Shown here: positions 33,527 to 46,656 of the stretch, piece by piece
Numbering within the stretch: position 1 is the first letter of the stretch
How the letters are laid out: each line of letters starts with the position of its first letter
Notes under the pieces: model-generated
The model's input: only the letters and a program-made list of their open reading frames with translations
What the model was told of the DNA's origin: nothing
The model's database searches: none
Program-made: the position numbers and the translations under genes
Source: Adineta vaga
Lineage: Eukaryota; Rotifera
NCBI GenBank assembly: GCA_021613535.1
Contig: CP075492.1
Span: 11,780,001-11,844,000 of the forward strand
Length of the DNA: 64,000 bases
Direction: 5' to 3'

Positions 33527-35591
33527 ATGACAGCCACTCCTAAACCATTATCCATCGTTGCTAAATGTGCCTTATGTTCAACTAAAACAGAATTATTTGT
33601 ATGTCCACATTGTGATGAAGTGATCTGTCAAATATGTGTGAATAAACATCGATCACTATTAAATGAAACTCTCAAAGAACATTGGTTAAAGTGTAAAAGT
33701 AAATTTCAGAATTTATGTCAATTATCAAGTAAAACATTTATCTTTAACAATTCAATTGTTTGTTTTTTTTATTGCAAATCTCTTTAGATAATTATGATAA
33801 AGATTTTATATCGATTGAGAATCAAATTGATCAAATACGACATATGGTTGAACAAAGATATTTAGATTTTGTTCGTTTAATTGATACGGAAAAAAATACT
33901 ATATTAATTAAAATAGAAGATCATATTCGTTCGACAACATCAACGTAAAGATTTTTCTTAACATAGATTTCTACAAGAATTTAAGTTTTATTCTAGTGTT
34001 AAACATGCAGATCTTCAGCAATTATTTAGATCAGTTAATCAACGACTTGAAGAAGTTTTTCAGTAAGATTATTCTCGTGGAACTGCTTCATATATATTGA
34101 ATATTTCATTTCTCTAGAGGGTCAAATATAACATACAATACAGACGATTTTCTTTTAGAAATCGAACATTTAAATACACAAATAACTAATCGAGAAAGAG
34201 CAATGCATGGTGATACATTTAAAGTATGTTTTCTTACATTGAGAACGAGTTATTTTGAATCTAATTGATATTTCAGTATCCTTATTTAACTCCTTCCAAA
34301 TCTTTACTTATCTCTGATGTATTCGGTGAATTACAATGGAATTCTAGACCAATGTCAAATCATAATTTATCTCGACTTACAACCACCAATGGACATACTT
34401 CAAAAACGAATACAATCGATGGATTATCAGATAAAATATTAAGTCTACCGGAAGAAGCAGACGGAGTAGAAAATCGTCCATTAACACCTGTTATACGAAA
34501 ACAAAAACAATGGTCAACTGATGCATCCGGTGTTCCACATTTTCTATGTATTCTTTCAAAAAAGAATTATCTTCTCTTTGCTTGTGATAAATATGGTTGT
34601 ATTGATTTATATCAACTCGATGGAAATGATCCAAGTGCTGCACCTCGTCATTTACGTCAATTTGATCTATTTCCAGGAAATAGTTCCAATCAAAAACCAC
34701 AAATTATCGAAGCATTTACAGTTTATACACCATTTATTGTTGTTTCTGCTCGTAAGAAGAATAACAATCGTCGAATTCATTTAAATCCTTTCTTTTAAGA
34801 TTTAAGTGATCAAACAGATACAAGTTCAGTTTATTTCTTTGATCATCGTGGAATTCAACAAGGTGATACATGTTTACAAAATTTTCCTGTTCGACAACTT
34901 TCAGCTGATACTGGTTTTAAATGTTTATGGGGTGTTGATCGACATCAACATTCAGGTTTTAAATTCATTAGAAGTCTTTTCAAAACTAAATGAAATATTA
35001 CATACTTTTAGTTTATTATAATCAATTACCAATGAATGTTACTCAAATTCAACAATCAATTGATCATCGCGAAGATTTTATCAAATTTGGCCGAGACTTT
35101 GAACCAATTCGGTATGAATATTGTTAATTATTACATTTATAGAAGTATTTTTTTCCATAGAATAACACAAAATCAAACGTCTATTGCTGTTGTTGAACGG
35201 AATTCACAAAGTGTTCATATATTTGATAAAGAAACAAAGGAACAAGTTGATGAAATACAAAATCTTTTACGTACCGAAGGTACTTTTCGATTATGGAACG
35301 TTCTTGTATGTTTATCTTTTCGTAAAAGAAAACAGGAAAAGAGAATTTTATTCTCATACTATTTAGCTTCGTGATGATAACTCTATGGTTTTGAAATTAG
35401 ATGAAGATTTACCACCATACAGTCGTCCACAAACAATTCATCATCTTATTGTTGAACTTGATTCGAAAGGTATTCCTATATCACAAATCGAACGCACTGC
35501 TGTTTATGGTCTTGCAATTGGACCAAATCAAGAAATCTTACTCGGTTGTAAACGACATCAACAGAATGGTTCTATTGAATGTTATATCTAA
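33527..35591 (+). CDS. B-box zinc finger protein with coiled coil and propeller-like C-half (no RING)
   Basis: Nine exons (33527-33728, 33788-33944, 33997-34062, 34118-34223, 34277-34751, 34800-34955, 35012-35111, 35161-35305, 35367-35591) total 1632 nt, 543 residues. A B-box begins at residue 13 (CALCSTKTELFVCPHCDEVI, CQICVNKH, later EHWLKC). A helical region rich in Glu/Gln/Arg follows, then a C-terminal half of repeated beta-strand segments (FACDKYGCIDLYQL, SIAVVERNSQSVHIFDKETK, YGLAIGPNQEILLGCK) like an NHL/WD-type propeller. This is TRIM architecture without a RING. Its paralogue lies directly downstream on the same strand. Likely cytoplasmic scaffold; no specific function can be assigned. 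Confidence 0.8.
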
Positions 35592-35934
35592 ATTAAATTT
35601 GATTATTTTCCTTCCATATATATATATATATAGATATACTTATAAAATATTCATATATGATGGACAATTAGCAATGTTTATTTTTCTTTTGAACAGTTTG
35701 ATTGTCATTGTATTTTATTATTAAGATCTTTCTAGGTTGTATTTTGTTTTCGGTCAGATTTAACTAAGGAAAAAAACAAATGAGGCTTCAATATTTCTCA
35801 TATATTCTTATACGCGTTTTTTTGTCCTCGAAAAGAGATTATATCGTATTAAAAAAATGAACTAAATACCTATTTTAGATATATATATATATACATTTGT
35901 GATAACAATTGATTGTTGAAGTTTAATCTCAATC
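35592..35934. other. spacer between the B-box paralogues
   Basis: TA-dinucleotide runs near 35619-35634 and 35878-35893. No gene; it must hold the 3' end of the first gene and the promoter of the second, unless the pair is co-transcribed. Confidence 0.4.
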
Positions 35935-38351
35935 ATGATTAATGCTAATCTTATTACATGTACACTTTGTCGTAATTATTATGCTGATCCTCGTCAGGTA
36001 AATGAATTCTTCTTTTTCGTTGTTGAAAATAATCATCATTTTGATGCATATGTAATTATTTTTAGATCCCTTGTTCTCATTCGTTCTGTTTTGATTGTAT
36101 ATCAGGACGTTTTGATGATGAAACGTTGATATTAATTTGTCCAAAATGTGATAAACTTCATCAATATAATTCACGTGAGGAATTTGAAAATCGTTGTATG
36201 CGTGATGGATTCTTAAAGTCTATGGTAACACAATTTAAGAGAAATCAAAGTCGATCATCGGCAATATCCTCTGGACTTTTTTCTCGACCATCATCATCTT
36301 TATCACAAATAGTACCAATGAATGGATTTACACCAATTCATTCATTTTCTCAAGAGATCAATTCAAGTTTCGAACAATCATGTTCAGAACGATCAACACC
36401 ATCGATTTATAATCAAACAAGATCATCATCCGTTCTACCACAACAATCAACCAATCGTGTACTCATAGCTAAATGTCAATCATGCAATATCAAAGGTGAA
36501 TTAACTGTATGTACTCACTGTGATAACGTTATTTGTATTAAATGTGCTGATGAACATCAAAGTGTAATTAATGATAATGTTAAACATGAATGGAAGACAT
36601 GTAAAACAAAATTTGATATACTTAATGAACGATCAAGTATGAAGATATCTAAGAAGTAATGTTTATGCTTATGACTTTTTTTTTCGATTTTAGTTCGTTT
36701 TGACAATGATCACGAGGAATGTGAGTATAGAGCACATGAATTAAAAGGCTTAATTGATCAACAAGGTGAAAAATTAGTACAAACGATTAATAATTATAAA
36801 AATACACATATCGATTTAATCGAAAAACATCGCCGAACTTACAAACAACTGTAAGATGATTTTGCGAAGACGATAAATCTATTCTATTCATATTTATTTT
36901 AATAAAAATAAAAATTAGTTTTGCACATGAACAAGTTATTGATGAGTATGAATCAATTGATGAACGTATGCATACATTATTAAAGTATACCATACATCTT
37001 TCATATATATATATATATTGATTACAATTTCTATTCTATTTAGGTCTGCGGATGTAACTGCTGAAAAAATAGGTGATTTTTCTTTCGAAATCGAACATCT
37101 GGAAGGTCGTTTAGATAATTTAAATAAACTTCTTGATTCAAGTGAATTAAAAGTAAAAATATTCTTTTCCCATCACCTATCTCAATGATATCTTCATTTA
37201 TTTAGTTTCCCGTACTTACATTACCTGAACAAATTGATATGTCATCACTTTTTGGTACATTAAATTTTACTTCATTAGATTCACAATCAACTGATGTCAC
37301 ATTTAAAGCTGATCATGATGATTATCTCTTCAGTGAAACATCACATCAGAAATCCCATCGACTCGATCACATATCCACGCCATTATCGATACCAAATGTA
37401 CCAAAGAAAAAACTTCTTTGGCAACTTGATTACAAATCAGTACCGTATTACGTTCGAACATGTAATAATCAATTATTTGTTTGTGATAAATATGGTTCGA
37501 ATATGATTTGATTTGATTGAGAAAGAAAAACCTATTTTCATATCCTGTCTTTAGGCTATTTATCGGTATATAGATTGAATAAAGCAAATGATTTTCGAAT
37601 TAAACCAATATTTGTACGAGAAATCAAATTATTTACTGATAATCCAACAGCTCTATCTGATGAAGATCAAACAATCATCGATTCATTTGTTGTTTATAAA
37701 ACATGGATTATTGTTTTTAAACGAAGAAAAAACGAATTACATGGTACAATATATGTTTTTACGCATGATGGTAAACTTCTTCCGAATGGTAAATGTGTAC
37801 ATAATTATCCATCACGTGAATTAACAATCGATGTTGAAACAAATACTCTTTGGTCATTAGATCAAAAGCAACTTTGTCTATTTTATTATCGATTACCTGA
37901 TCAAATCAAACAAAACGATCAAATTGAAGATTATTTTCATGCACGTTGTTCACATGTCCAATTTTCAAAACCATTCGCACCTAAACATATATCTGTGAAT
38001 AAAAATGTTCTAGCTGTCTTAGATAAAAATCGACAAGCTGTACATGTTTATGATAAAAAAAGTCGACAAGAATTATACGAACATGTGAATATTTATAACC
38101 ATACTACACATTTTTGTTGGGACATGGCATTATTTTCTGATAATAGTCTTTTAATTAAACTTGATGAAACAAGTACATTAAAAGCTGGACCATCGAAACA
38201 TATCTATTTACAATTAGATACAACCAATCAACGAAATGTTATTGGAATTATTGAAGAAATCGATGCATATGGAATGATTATAACAGTAACAGATGAAATT
38301 TTGATTGGAGTGAGAATTAATACGAAAGGAACTGTGAAATGTTATGCTTGA
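35935..38351 (+). CDS. RING and B-box TRIM-like protein
   Basis: Seven exons (35935-35997, 36066-36636, 36694-36850, 36919-36984, 37044-37152, 37206-37494, 37555-38351) total 2052 nt, 683 residues. The RING starts at residue 9: CTLCRNYYADPRQ, then C-x-H-x2-C-x2-C in IPCSHSFCFDCISGRF, then CPKC. This is a complete C3HC4 set, so E3 ubiquitin ligase activity is plausible. A Ser-rich linker leads to a B-box (CQSCNIKGELTVCTHCDNVI, CIKCADEH). A coiled-coil region and a propeller-like C-half follow (FVCDKYGYLSVYRL, NVLAVLDKNRQAVHVYDKKS, EILIGVRINTKGTVKCY). Introns through the coiled coil share phases and almost the same exon lengths with the upstream paralogue. The donor at 37495 (GTTCGA) is weak but gives CDKYGYLSVY, matching the paralogue. 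Confidence 0.85.
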
Positions 38352-38659
38352 GAAGATTCGTTGTTTTTTTTAAATGTTATTTATTGTTATGTTAACGAAT
38401 GATTTTTTTTTAAAGTTCGATAAAAAAAGCCCAGAATCGACGAAGATATATTTCTGATTCGTCTCATTCAAATAGATTTTTGAATTTTTCAATAAATGAC
38501 TGACCTTGTCGCAAGTATTAAAAATTAGAATGTACATCACGTTCGACTAATGTTTATATTTGAAAAAAGAAATTGAACAATCATTATGAGTTATTCTTTA
38601 TATTAAATTTCAAAAATTATTCATTTACAAATTTATCATTGAAAAACAATCAAATATCA

Positions 38660-39648
38660 TTATTGAATTATCGGATTTGTTATCGCATTACGAACCTCAA
38701 CAAAAAGTTTATCCCAATCCCATATTTTTTGATCCTAGAAAACACAAATCAATTCATTTGTGAGAAATAATAGTCCTTACTTCAGTATCGATTGCTTCTT
38801 GTAAATTAAGATTTTGATATAAAATTCCAATATTAATTTTTGGATCCTAATGCAAGAAAACGTTTCCTATATCTTATCTGTATTATTCATTGTACTTACA
38901 ATAAATTGACTGGCACGTGTTCGAGAGAATTCTTTCTCTATTTCTTTGAATGTTGCAATTTGATGAAAAGAGAAACTAAATTTTAAAAAAAGTATAAAAA
39001 TATGGAAAAAAAATCAATTTAGATTGATTTACTCAGGAACAGCGGCTGTTTCTGGAGCCATATCAATCGCATCATCACCATCGGCATCATCCATTGGGAT
39101 GGTTGGAATATCTATACCATATATATATATATATTAGAAAAATCTCTCTTACTCTTTAGAGTAGTTCTTACCAGCAGCAATAATTTCTTCAGCTGGTCGG
39201 CGACTAGCTCGTCGAATTATAGGAGCTCCAACTGGTGCATCACTACAATACATTTTTGTACTTATGTGAAATATCTATTCTACTAAGAACTCACTCATTA
39301 TTATCTTCATTATTTGCATCATTGGACCAACCACCAGCTGATTCGATAACAGGTTTTTGAACTGTTTTTTGTTTCGATGATGCTGCACGATTGGCTACCT
39401 ACGAAATAACAATCAATTGTGTTAATTATAGAAGAAAAAATCAATGCCTCTATCTACTACCTTTGAAGCACTGTCTAACATTGCATCGAGATCATCACCG
39501 ATCGTTTCATCAACTGCATGAGCTAGTCCTTTAGATTTTCGTCTGACCTAAAATTCGTTCGAAATATTTTCGTATAAATCAAATATGATTAAACAGAAAT
39601 TACTTTTGATTTCGATTGTTCATTATCATGCCGATTTTGAGATGACAT
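38660..39648 (-). CDS. IFT43: intraflagellar transport protein 43
   Basis: Subunit of the IFT-A complex, which drives retrograde transport in cilia. Eight exons (39648-39604, 39547-39461, 39398-39295, 39242-39172, 39111-39033, 38975-38900, 38846-38781, 38734-38660) total 603 nt, 200 residues, matching the family length. Diagnostic segments are ESAGGWSNDANNE, an acidic stretch beginning DIPTIPMDDADGDD, FHQIATFKEIEKEFS, KINIGILYQNL and the C-terminal IWDWDKLFVEVRNAI. It lies 151 bases behind centrin-3 on the same strand. A TTTTTTTTAG acceptor (AG at 39656-39655) lies seven bases before the ATG. No exon is long enough to be obvious alone, so the gene is easy to miss. Confidence 0.9.
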
Positions 39649-39799
39649 TTTTATCTAAAAAAAACATGTGACACCTGATATAAGAAATTCTAATATTTTT
39701 TTTCTATTTCTCAAAGAATCTACAATCAATAATACGTCTACACAAAGAAGAAGAGAAAAGGGAATTTTTTTATCTGACACATTTAATTCAGTCGAGTCT

Positions 39800-40573
39800 T
39801 TAGTCCGAATTGAGCATAGCCAGAAATTCGTCAAAATTAACTAAATAGAAAAGGAGAGAATTAAGAAATTTGTAAAAATCAAATTCTTATTAAAATACTT
39901 TCACCATCGCCATCTAAATCGAACTCATCGATCATTGCTTTTAATTCATCTTCATTCACATTATCCCCGAGTTCACTGGAATGAAAAAACTTAAGAAAAA
40001 GATTCAACTAATATCATATTTACCGTGCAACACGTCGTAATTTCTTTAATGAAATCTTTCCAGCTTCATCATCATCAAATAATTTAAATGCTTTAAGTAT
40101 TTCATCACGTGAATCACGTTGAAGCATCATTTCAGCCGCTAAATAAATAGTCTAAATAACAATTCATTCGAATTATTTTCAACTTACCAATTTCATGAAA
40201 ATCATTATAAGTGATTTTATTTTTACCTTGACGATCATAATCTCGCATTAATTTCTGTGCTTCAGCTTTATGAATATCAAAACCTAATGCTCGAAGTGCA
40301 ACCTAGATGATATAAATATCGTTATCCATTCAGTAACAAATGGGAAGTTTATACTTTAAATTCATGATAATCAAGTTCATTGTCTTTATCATTATCAAAC
40401 AATTCGAATGCTTCTCTAAGTTCATCATTTTCTTCGTCGGTCAATTCACGACGTCGAACTTTGGATAGTTTTGTTAATTTAGGAAATGTAGGACTGGCGA
40501 AGCTAAGAGACAGAGATTAGTTCTATTATCGAAATATCATTCTAATTACTAATGGAACTTACTTTCTTTCCAT
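39800..40573 (-). CDS. CETN3: centrin-3
   Basis: EF-hand protein of centrioles and basal bodies. Six exons (40573-40563, 40502-40355, 40302-40188, 40138-40024, 39975-39899, 39840-39800) total 507 nt, 168 residues. EF-hand 1 is [19 protein letters not shown]-hand 2 is degenerate ([15 protein letters not shown]). EF-hand 3 is degenerate at its start ([11 protein letters not shown]). EF-hand 4 is complete (DLDGDGEINFDEF). [19 protein letters not shown] and LRRVARELG match centrin-3 better than centrin-1/2. The first coding exon is only 11 nt. The last exon (14 residues) finishes EF-hand 4. Confidence 0.92.
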
Positions 40574-41510
40574 TGTTGATTAGGATAAGTCAATATGAAA
40601 TGAAATGAAATGAACGTACACTCAGTGACCATATGAGAAAAAGTACCTGAGCGACAGCCTCTCTACAATTCACATTGTACATGTTTGATTGGTTGAATAG
40701 TAACGTATGAATTTCATGTCGATTCTTTCTTTCTTCTTATTGCCATTTGAAATTTGATAAGTTGTGTGATTAAAAATACTATATTGGCGTTAAACTGTGA
40801 AATATACTGTTCTACACATAATTTCGTGCATCAGAATCAAAGAATGTAAACGAGATATCCTTAACCACCGAGCCTAAGCACACATCTTCTATGCGGTTTA
40901 AGTATTGAATGAAGTTATACTAAACAAATGTTACAATATAGTTGAATTAGTAGATTGTTTTTTTTTCTTTGGATTTAGATAAATCTCATGTAGTTGACTG
41001 ATAGGAAATATGTATCTTGTCTTGCTTTATATTCATTATTCTAATTGTGAATGGTTGGCCATAGTATTCTTAACAGAAGAGAAATGTGTCTATGCCCGCA
41101 TAACAAAATCGAGTTTACCTATTTGATAAATAATTGTTATATACAATACTTTTTTCTGCGAGATAAGTACATATGGTTCAACATCGACAGTGCGTGAACT
41201 AGAATTATCTAGTACCATTGAATGTTTTAGCATATAAATTTATACCGTACCAGCAATCTCTATGACATAAAAAGAGATATTCATGACAATGATCGAAAAT
41301 CGAACATTTGTAAATGATTTTCTTCCACAATTAAATGTACATCTGAGTGTCATAGGAATGCCCATCACTGACATCTTTCTTTTCATTATTCACAATTGGT
41401 TCTTTATTTCAATATTTCTACACTCGGAATCCACTCTCGTCTGTCTTTCTGACTAAAAATCTAGGCCATCAAATGCTAATATATTCATCTTTGTTTCATA
41501 TTTTCTTCAG
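40574..41510. other. divergent spacer between centrin-3 and ANAPC5
   Basis: No gene. TGAAATGAAATGAAATGAA direct repeats at about 40598-40615. A pyrimidine-rich acceptor (TTTTCTTCAG) ends at 41510, immediately at the ANAPC5 ATG. Confidence 0.45.
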
Positions 41511-44500
41511 ATGGATATAAATGGGCCTAATGGCAATGTACATTTTCGTACCATGCATCAGCAACATGATGAAGTACGTCTTATTGATTATGCACGTTTA
41601 TGTGAACATTTATCTCCACGAAAAATAATTCTTCTTCAATTATTTCGTACGGCATGTCGTCGTCTTGTAATTATAAACGTTACTTTCTTTCTTTCTTCAT
41701 AACATCTAGTTTTTTATGATTAATTCAATAGAATCAACGATATACATCTAGTAAAGAAGAAGATACAACACGAACAATCCCAGCAGAATTTACTTATACA
41801 GAAGATGTTCTTCTTCCATCTTTATTATTATTTCTTACTCGAGTAAGATATTTTTCTGAGGTATTGATATGAAAATATCTGTTTGATTTCATAGAATTTC
41901 GAATGGGAATTACCAAATTTAATTCAACATTTAGAAAAAATTCATCCTGATAATGATATTGTCAATGAATATTCTCAAAAGTAAAATATCTTCGGATTGA
42001 TTCTATTGAAAAATCGAATTGAACGATTTCTAGTGTTGCAAAATTTGCACAAGCGACTCTTGTTGATGTTATCGATCTATTTCATGATCTATCAAAATTC
42101 ATTTCGAAACGTGGTGAATCAACTTTCACTAATAATGAAAATCAACCTGGCCATCAAAATGATAAAATTCATTATACAATCAAAGGATGGAGTCTCGTTG
42201 GTAAGACAATTAATTCATTAGTCAAGATTTAAATCTATGCGTTATTTTTTGACAGGTCTTTTTCTTCGTCGACATATTTGTTCATTTGAAATGTTATCAA
42301 CACCAAAATTAGAGGAACTTGTGAATAATGTCAGTCGATATGTTCATTCTTATCTTCCATTAACTTCATTTAAATGTCCATATCCACCCAAAGATTGTGG
42401 AATGATTGTAGAATCAGAATCGACAGAAGAAATCAAAAAGAATATATCTATTAGAGAATTACGAATTCAAACAAAACAATAGTAAAATTTTCGTGAATAA
42501 ATGATTTATTCTTTGAATTGTTTTTTTCAAGTTCATCATCAGAAATTACAATACCAGTATCAATTAAACAAGCAGAATCTATGTTAACAAAACTAGTAAG
42601 TCTATTTGATACAATCGAACACTTTTATTAGAATTTCACACATTCAATTTAGGCGTTAAGATTAGATGCAGGAATAGCTGTTGAAGATTATGAATTAGAA
42701 GTTCTTCGATCGATCGAAAAAATCTATCCACAATTAGCTGAAGTGGTAAAATCAATTCAATCGAACTTTTTTTTATTCATCATATAAAGAACTTTTCTTT
42801 CATAGCCATTTGTTCATTATCTTCGAGCACGTTCAAAGAATAATTTTTCTCAAGCAAATTATTACTTACATCATTATTTTGATAAACAAAATGGTTTTCA
42901 ATTAACATCTGATATTGGTGCATTACATATGTCAACACTTTTATCACATTATAATTTCAAGTAAATTCATTTGATTTTCATTCAATCATCATTTTCTTTG
43001 ATAGAACTGACGCAAAAAATGCATTGAACGATGGAATGTCAATGTCTTTATTGAGATCTGAAAAAGATATTATGCCATTATGTGTAGTAAGAATACATGC
43101 ATGCATCAATTTCGTTCGACAAATCATCTATCTTAGGATCAATTGATTACTTCAACATTGAATACTTCTCAAAAGGTTGATAATCTTTTATTACTTGATA
43201 ATCGTTATCTAAAACAATTGGATAATCCATCGGTCGGATTCTTAACGACGGTAAATACACATTTAGTAACGAAATGAAATTTTCGAATATATTCATCGAA
43301 TAGGATGATTGTGTATCTGTAGAAAGTTGGCCATCTGTACAATTGATGAGTCGAGGAAATCTTCCTGCTGTTTTGTATGTTTAAATTTATCGAAGCTCTT
43401 TCAAAGATTGAGAAATAATATCGTATTTTAGACAACGAATTGATATAGATTTCGAACGAACAGATGTTAAATCACGTTTCAATTGGATCAATCGTGCTGC
43501 AATTCATTATTTAAATAAAACGGCTTTTTGGAATTTAGCTCAATACAAGTAAAATGAAACGAATGAATTAAGTTTTTACCATAAAATGCTTTTCTATTTA
43601 GTGATTTTATTTTACTTTATTCAGCAATGGTTCTTGACAACAGTGAACATTTACATTTTCGTCATACAGATTATTATGCACTAGCTTGTTCTTATCTATC
43701 TATGGCAATATTGAATCAAGTACAACGAAACATTTTCTTCATCTGTATATCGATTGATATTTTCATAGGGACAATACAATCTTGCAAGTCAAATGTTAAA
43801 TCGAAGTATTGATTTAGTACAATTATCAACAAATGCACATAATTTAATTGATATGGCTCGAGCAGATGTTCAATTTATTCTTCAATGTCGACGAAATGAA
43901 TGGGATCGAGCATTAATTACGGCGAAAACATTTTCGAATTATTCGCAAGTTGAATATGAAATACGGTAAGATGAATGATACATTTCTTTTTCAGTTTACA
44001 TATATATCTACGATTTAGTCGAGCATTATGTTTACATAATTTAAATGAACTTGATGATAGTAAACATGATCCAATTGAATTACAGAAATTATTAAATCCA
44101 GAAAAAGTATCGGATCTTATATCAAGAATCAAGTAAATGAAAGTTTCTTAAAATGATAAATTCCATTCTCTCTGGGATTTCCTTTTGTTTTTGCAAGACT
44201 CTTGTTATTACTCACAGAAAATTGTGCAAAGAAAAATGATCTTGTTCCAAGTCTTGGTTTTCTTGAAGAATGCAAACAATTATGTATTAAATATAATCTT
44301 CAACATTATTTTATTCTTTGTCGTTTATATGAAGTTCAATTGAATAAAGTCTATTGAATAATTATATTGATTTAAATCGATATTTGTTTTCTTCTTTCTT
44401 CTAGTCAACATCATTAACATCACAAGAATCAATTCGAATACTTAGTTATTGTCTTACCGAACTTTTAAAATATGGTGATCAATATAATGTAGCTCGATGT

Positions 44501-44883
44501 GCATTATTACTTGCTCGATTGTATTTATTAGAAATGGCAGATGATCGAGCTTCATCTAATTGTATGTCTATCATTTCTTTCACAATACATTGAAATTCTA
44601 GGAAAATTTTTTTCGTTTAGACTTTTCCGAAGCTGAACATCTGCTTCTATTAGCCAAAGATATATTTACTTGTTTCCACGAAACGCTTTATTTAAAATTA
44701 ACCTATCTTTACTTAGTAAAATCATATATCTATTGAAAAACAAAAATCTAATCTATTTTTCTTTTGTCTGATATTTAGGTTTTTACATATCATGATTCGA
44801 TTCAAGTCGAAAAACGTAAGCAAATGGCAAAATTATACAAACAAATAGACGTCAAATTAGATACTAAACCTATCGTTATTTAA
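41511..44883 (+). CDS. ANAPC5: anaphase-promoting complex subunit 5
   Basis: Scaffold subunit of the APC/C ubiquitin ligase that triggers anaphase. Nineteen exons total 2379 nt, 792 residues (human about 755). Supporting segments include ARLCEHLSPRKIILLQLFRT at the N-terminus, GWSLVGLFLRRHICSFEMLS matching the family VGLFLRxMILAY region, YLHHYFDKQNG, DKVDNLLLLD-like TPR helices, FNWINRAAIHYLNKTAFWNL, ADVQFILQCRRNEWDRALI and a C-terminal KLTYLYLVFTYHDSIQVEKR. The pattern is helical TPR throughout. Introns are 46 to 66 bases in nearly all cases and every junction is GT-AG. The exon sum is divisible by three. The first ATG after an acceptor-like TTTTCTTCAG was taken as start. Confidence 0.9.
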
Positions 44884-45057
44884 TAAAAGAAGAGATAAAG
44901 AAAAAGAACATCGAATGTCAGATACATAATATATATATATATTCAAAAAAAAAATAAATAAATATCAAATATTTTCTTTCAAGAGCTGTTCTTTGTTTTT
45001 ACTTTTTTCTTTTTTACATGTGAAGTGTAAAAAAAAGGGATTGTTTATATACAGAAA

Positions 45058-46656
45058 CTAGCGTATTGATAGTACTGATGGTAATTTAATACCTCGACCA
45101 ATCGTTTGAGAAGCTTCAAGAACACATTTCGATAATTGAGATACATCCGCAACACGTGCATGTACCATAGCGACATAACTTTTCGAATCGGAATCATGTT
45201 TAATCATCAATCTACGAGCAAGATAATCATCAATTAATGAGACTGATCCAACACGAACATAATCTATCTGTGAGGGAAGATAAACTTCAATTGTTAAACG
45301 TAATGATTCATATGCTAATAATTCATAGGATGGAGAAAGACAAACACGAATTGGTAAATTTAACCGGTAATAGAGGCTAGTTATAATCGATGCCAATTGA
45401 ATGTAAATAAAATCGATTGAATTCGATTTTAAATTGATATCATTTGGATTATTTGTTGTTGAATAGGAAATCGATCTTTTCAACATTTCTTCGAAATGTT
45501 TTGCTTGTTCACTTCCAACTTTGTGATCATCATTGACGAGTAAATGTTGAGAATGTTCATTGGAAAAAGCTAGATATTCAATAAATAGTAGAAGATTTTC
45601 AATTCTATTCTTACCGAGTAATTCAATACACGATGATTGTCCTGAATGTGGATCATAATTTCGTCCAATTGAATAGACATAATACGGTAGACTATCCTTA
45701 GAAAAATTTGTACGTATAAAAGGTGAAACAATTCCAAGTGGTGTTGATGTTCCGAATAAATGTAAAAGTTCAACACTATTTTCATCATCTTCTTCCTGTT
45801 CGGCTATAAAAAACAAACGAATCCAAGAAAATAATTTTCACAAATTGTTCTTACCGACAATATTGAAAACATTTTTAATATCAGAAAAATGATAACCAAA
45901 TGCTTCGATTACGAATGATTTTACAACATTAACTGCAGCACAAAACTGCATATTATAACTATCAAGACATTTATTAAAATAATTCAATAAAATATATTCC
46001 AATTGAGCACTAAATTTTCCTCAAACGATAGAGAAATGTTGTTCAAATGTCAATAATTTACTTACAATTCACCAAATGCAAATGATGAGAATGGTGCTGC
46101 ATCAATAGTCGTTACTTCTGCAAGATCACGCCATGATCTCATTGTTAAACTAGATTTTCTTTGACTACCATGTTCGAATAATAATTTCGGTGTACTTGTT
46201 TCAGGTACAGCTGCATGTAATGGAGCTGGTAAACGTAAACAGGCAACAAGAAATTTAGCATTTAATGAATATAATTGTTCACCCAAATGATGTATTTCTT
46301 CTGACTAAATGAAAAGAAAAAGTTCGATTAATCTATCTCATGATCATTACGTAGTATCGTTTTGTTAATGCTGCTTCAGCTATTTGTTTATTTAATTTTT
46401 TCCAAAGATGATAATCATGTTCGACTTTTTTGACATCAACAATCCAATGTCTTCGTTGAAGATTTTCTTGTAATCGTTCCGGACTTTTAAATAAAACTTC
46501 AAGATCAATATCGGGTTCGACAACAATCGGAAATGGCGTATTTAAACCACCGGGTAATAATGCAGAACGTTCTTTATACTGTGGAATGCGTTCAGCAATC
46601 AATGTACGACGAATTTCATAAAGAAAAAAACGTGTTTGTCGACGAATTATTATCAT
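45058..46656 (-). CDS. degenerate seryl-tRNA synthetase-like protein (mitochondrial Slimp/SARS2-like)
   Basis: Four exons (46656-46351, 46304-46066, 46009-45855, 45803-45058) total 1446 nt, 481 residues. The N-terminus is basic and hydroxylated (IIIRRQTRFFLYEIRRTLIA), fitting mitochondrial import. The fold order matches class II SerRS: an N-terminal arm region (DIDLEVLFKSPERLQENLQR), a LPAPLHAAVPETS segment at the place of the LPNxxHPxVP loop, FAQLEYILLNYFNKCLDSYN as motif 1-like helix, and near the end YLARRLMIKHDSDSKSYVAM followed by VADVSQLSKCVLEASQ where motif 3 (GxGxxxGR, then ALLEN) should be. The motif 3 Gly and Arg are not there, so aminoacylation is unlikely. Insect Slimp is a comparable non-catalytic paralogue. 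The assignment rests on fold-level resemblance. Confidence 0.55.
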
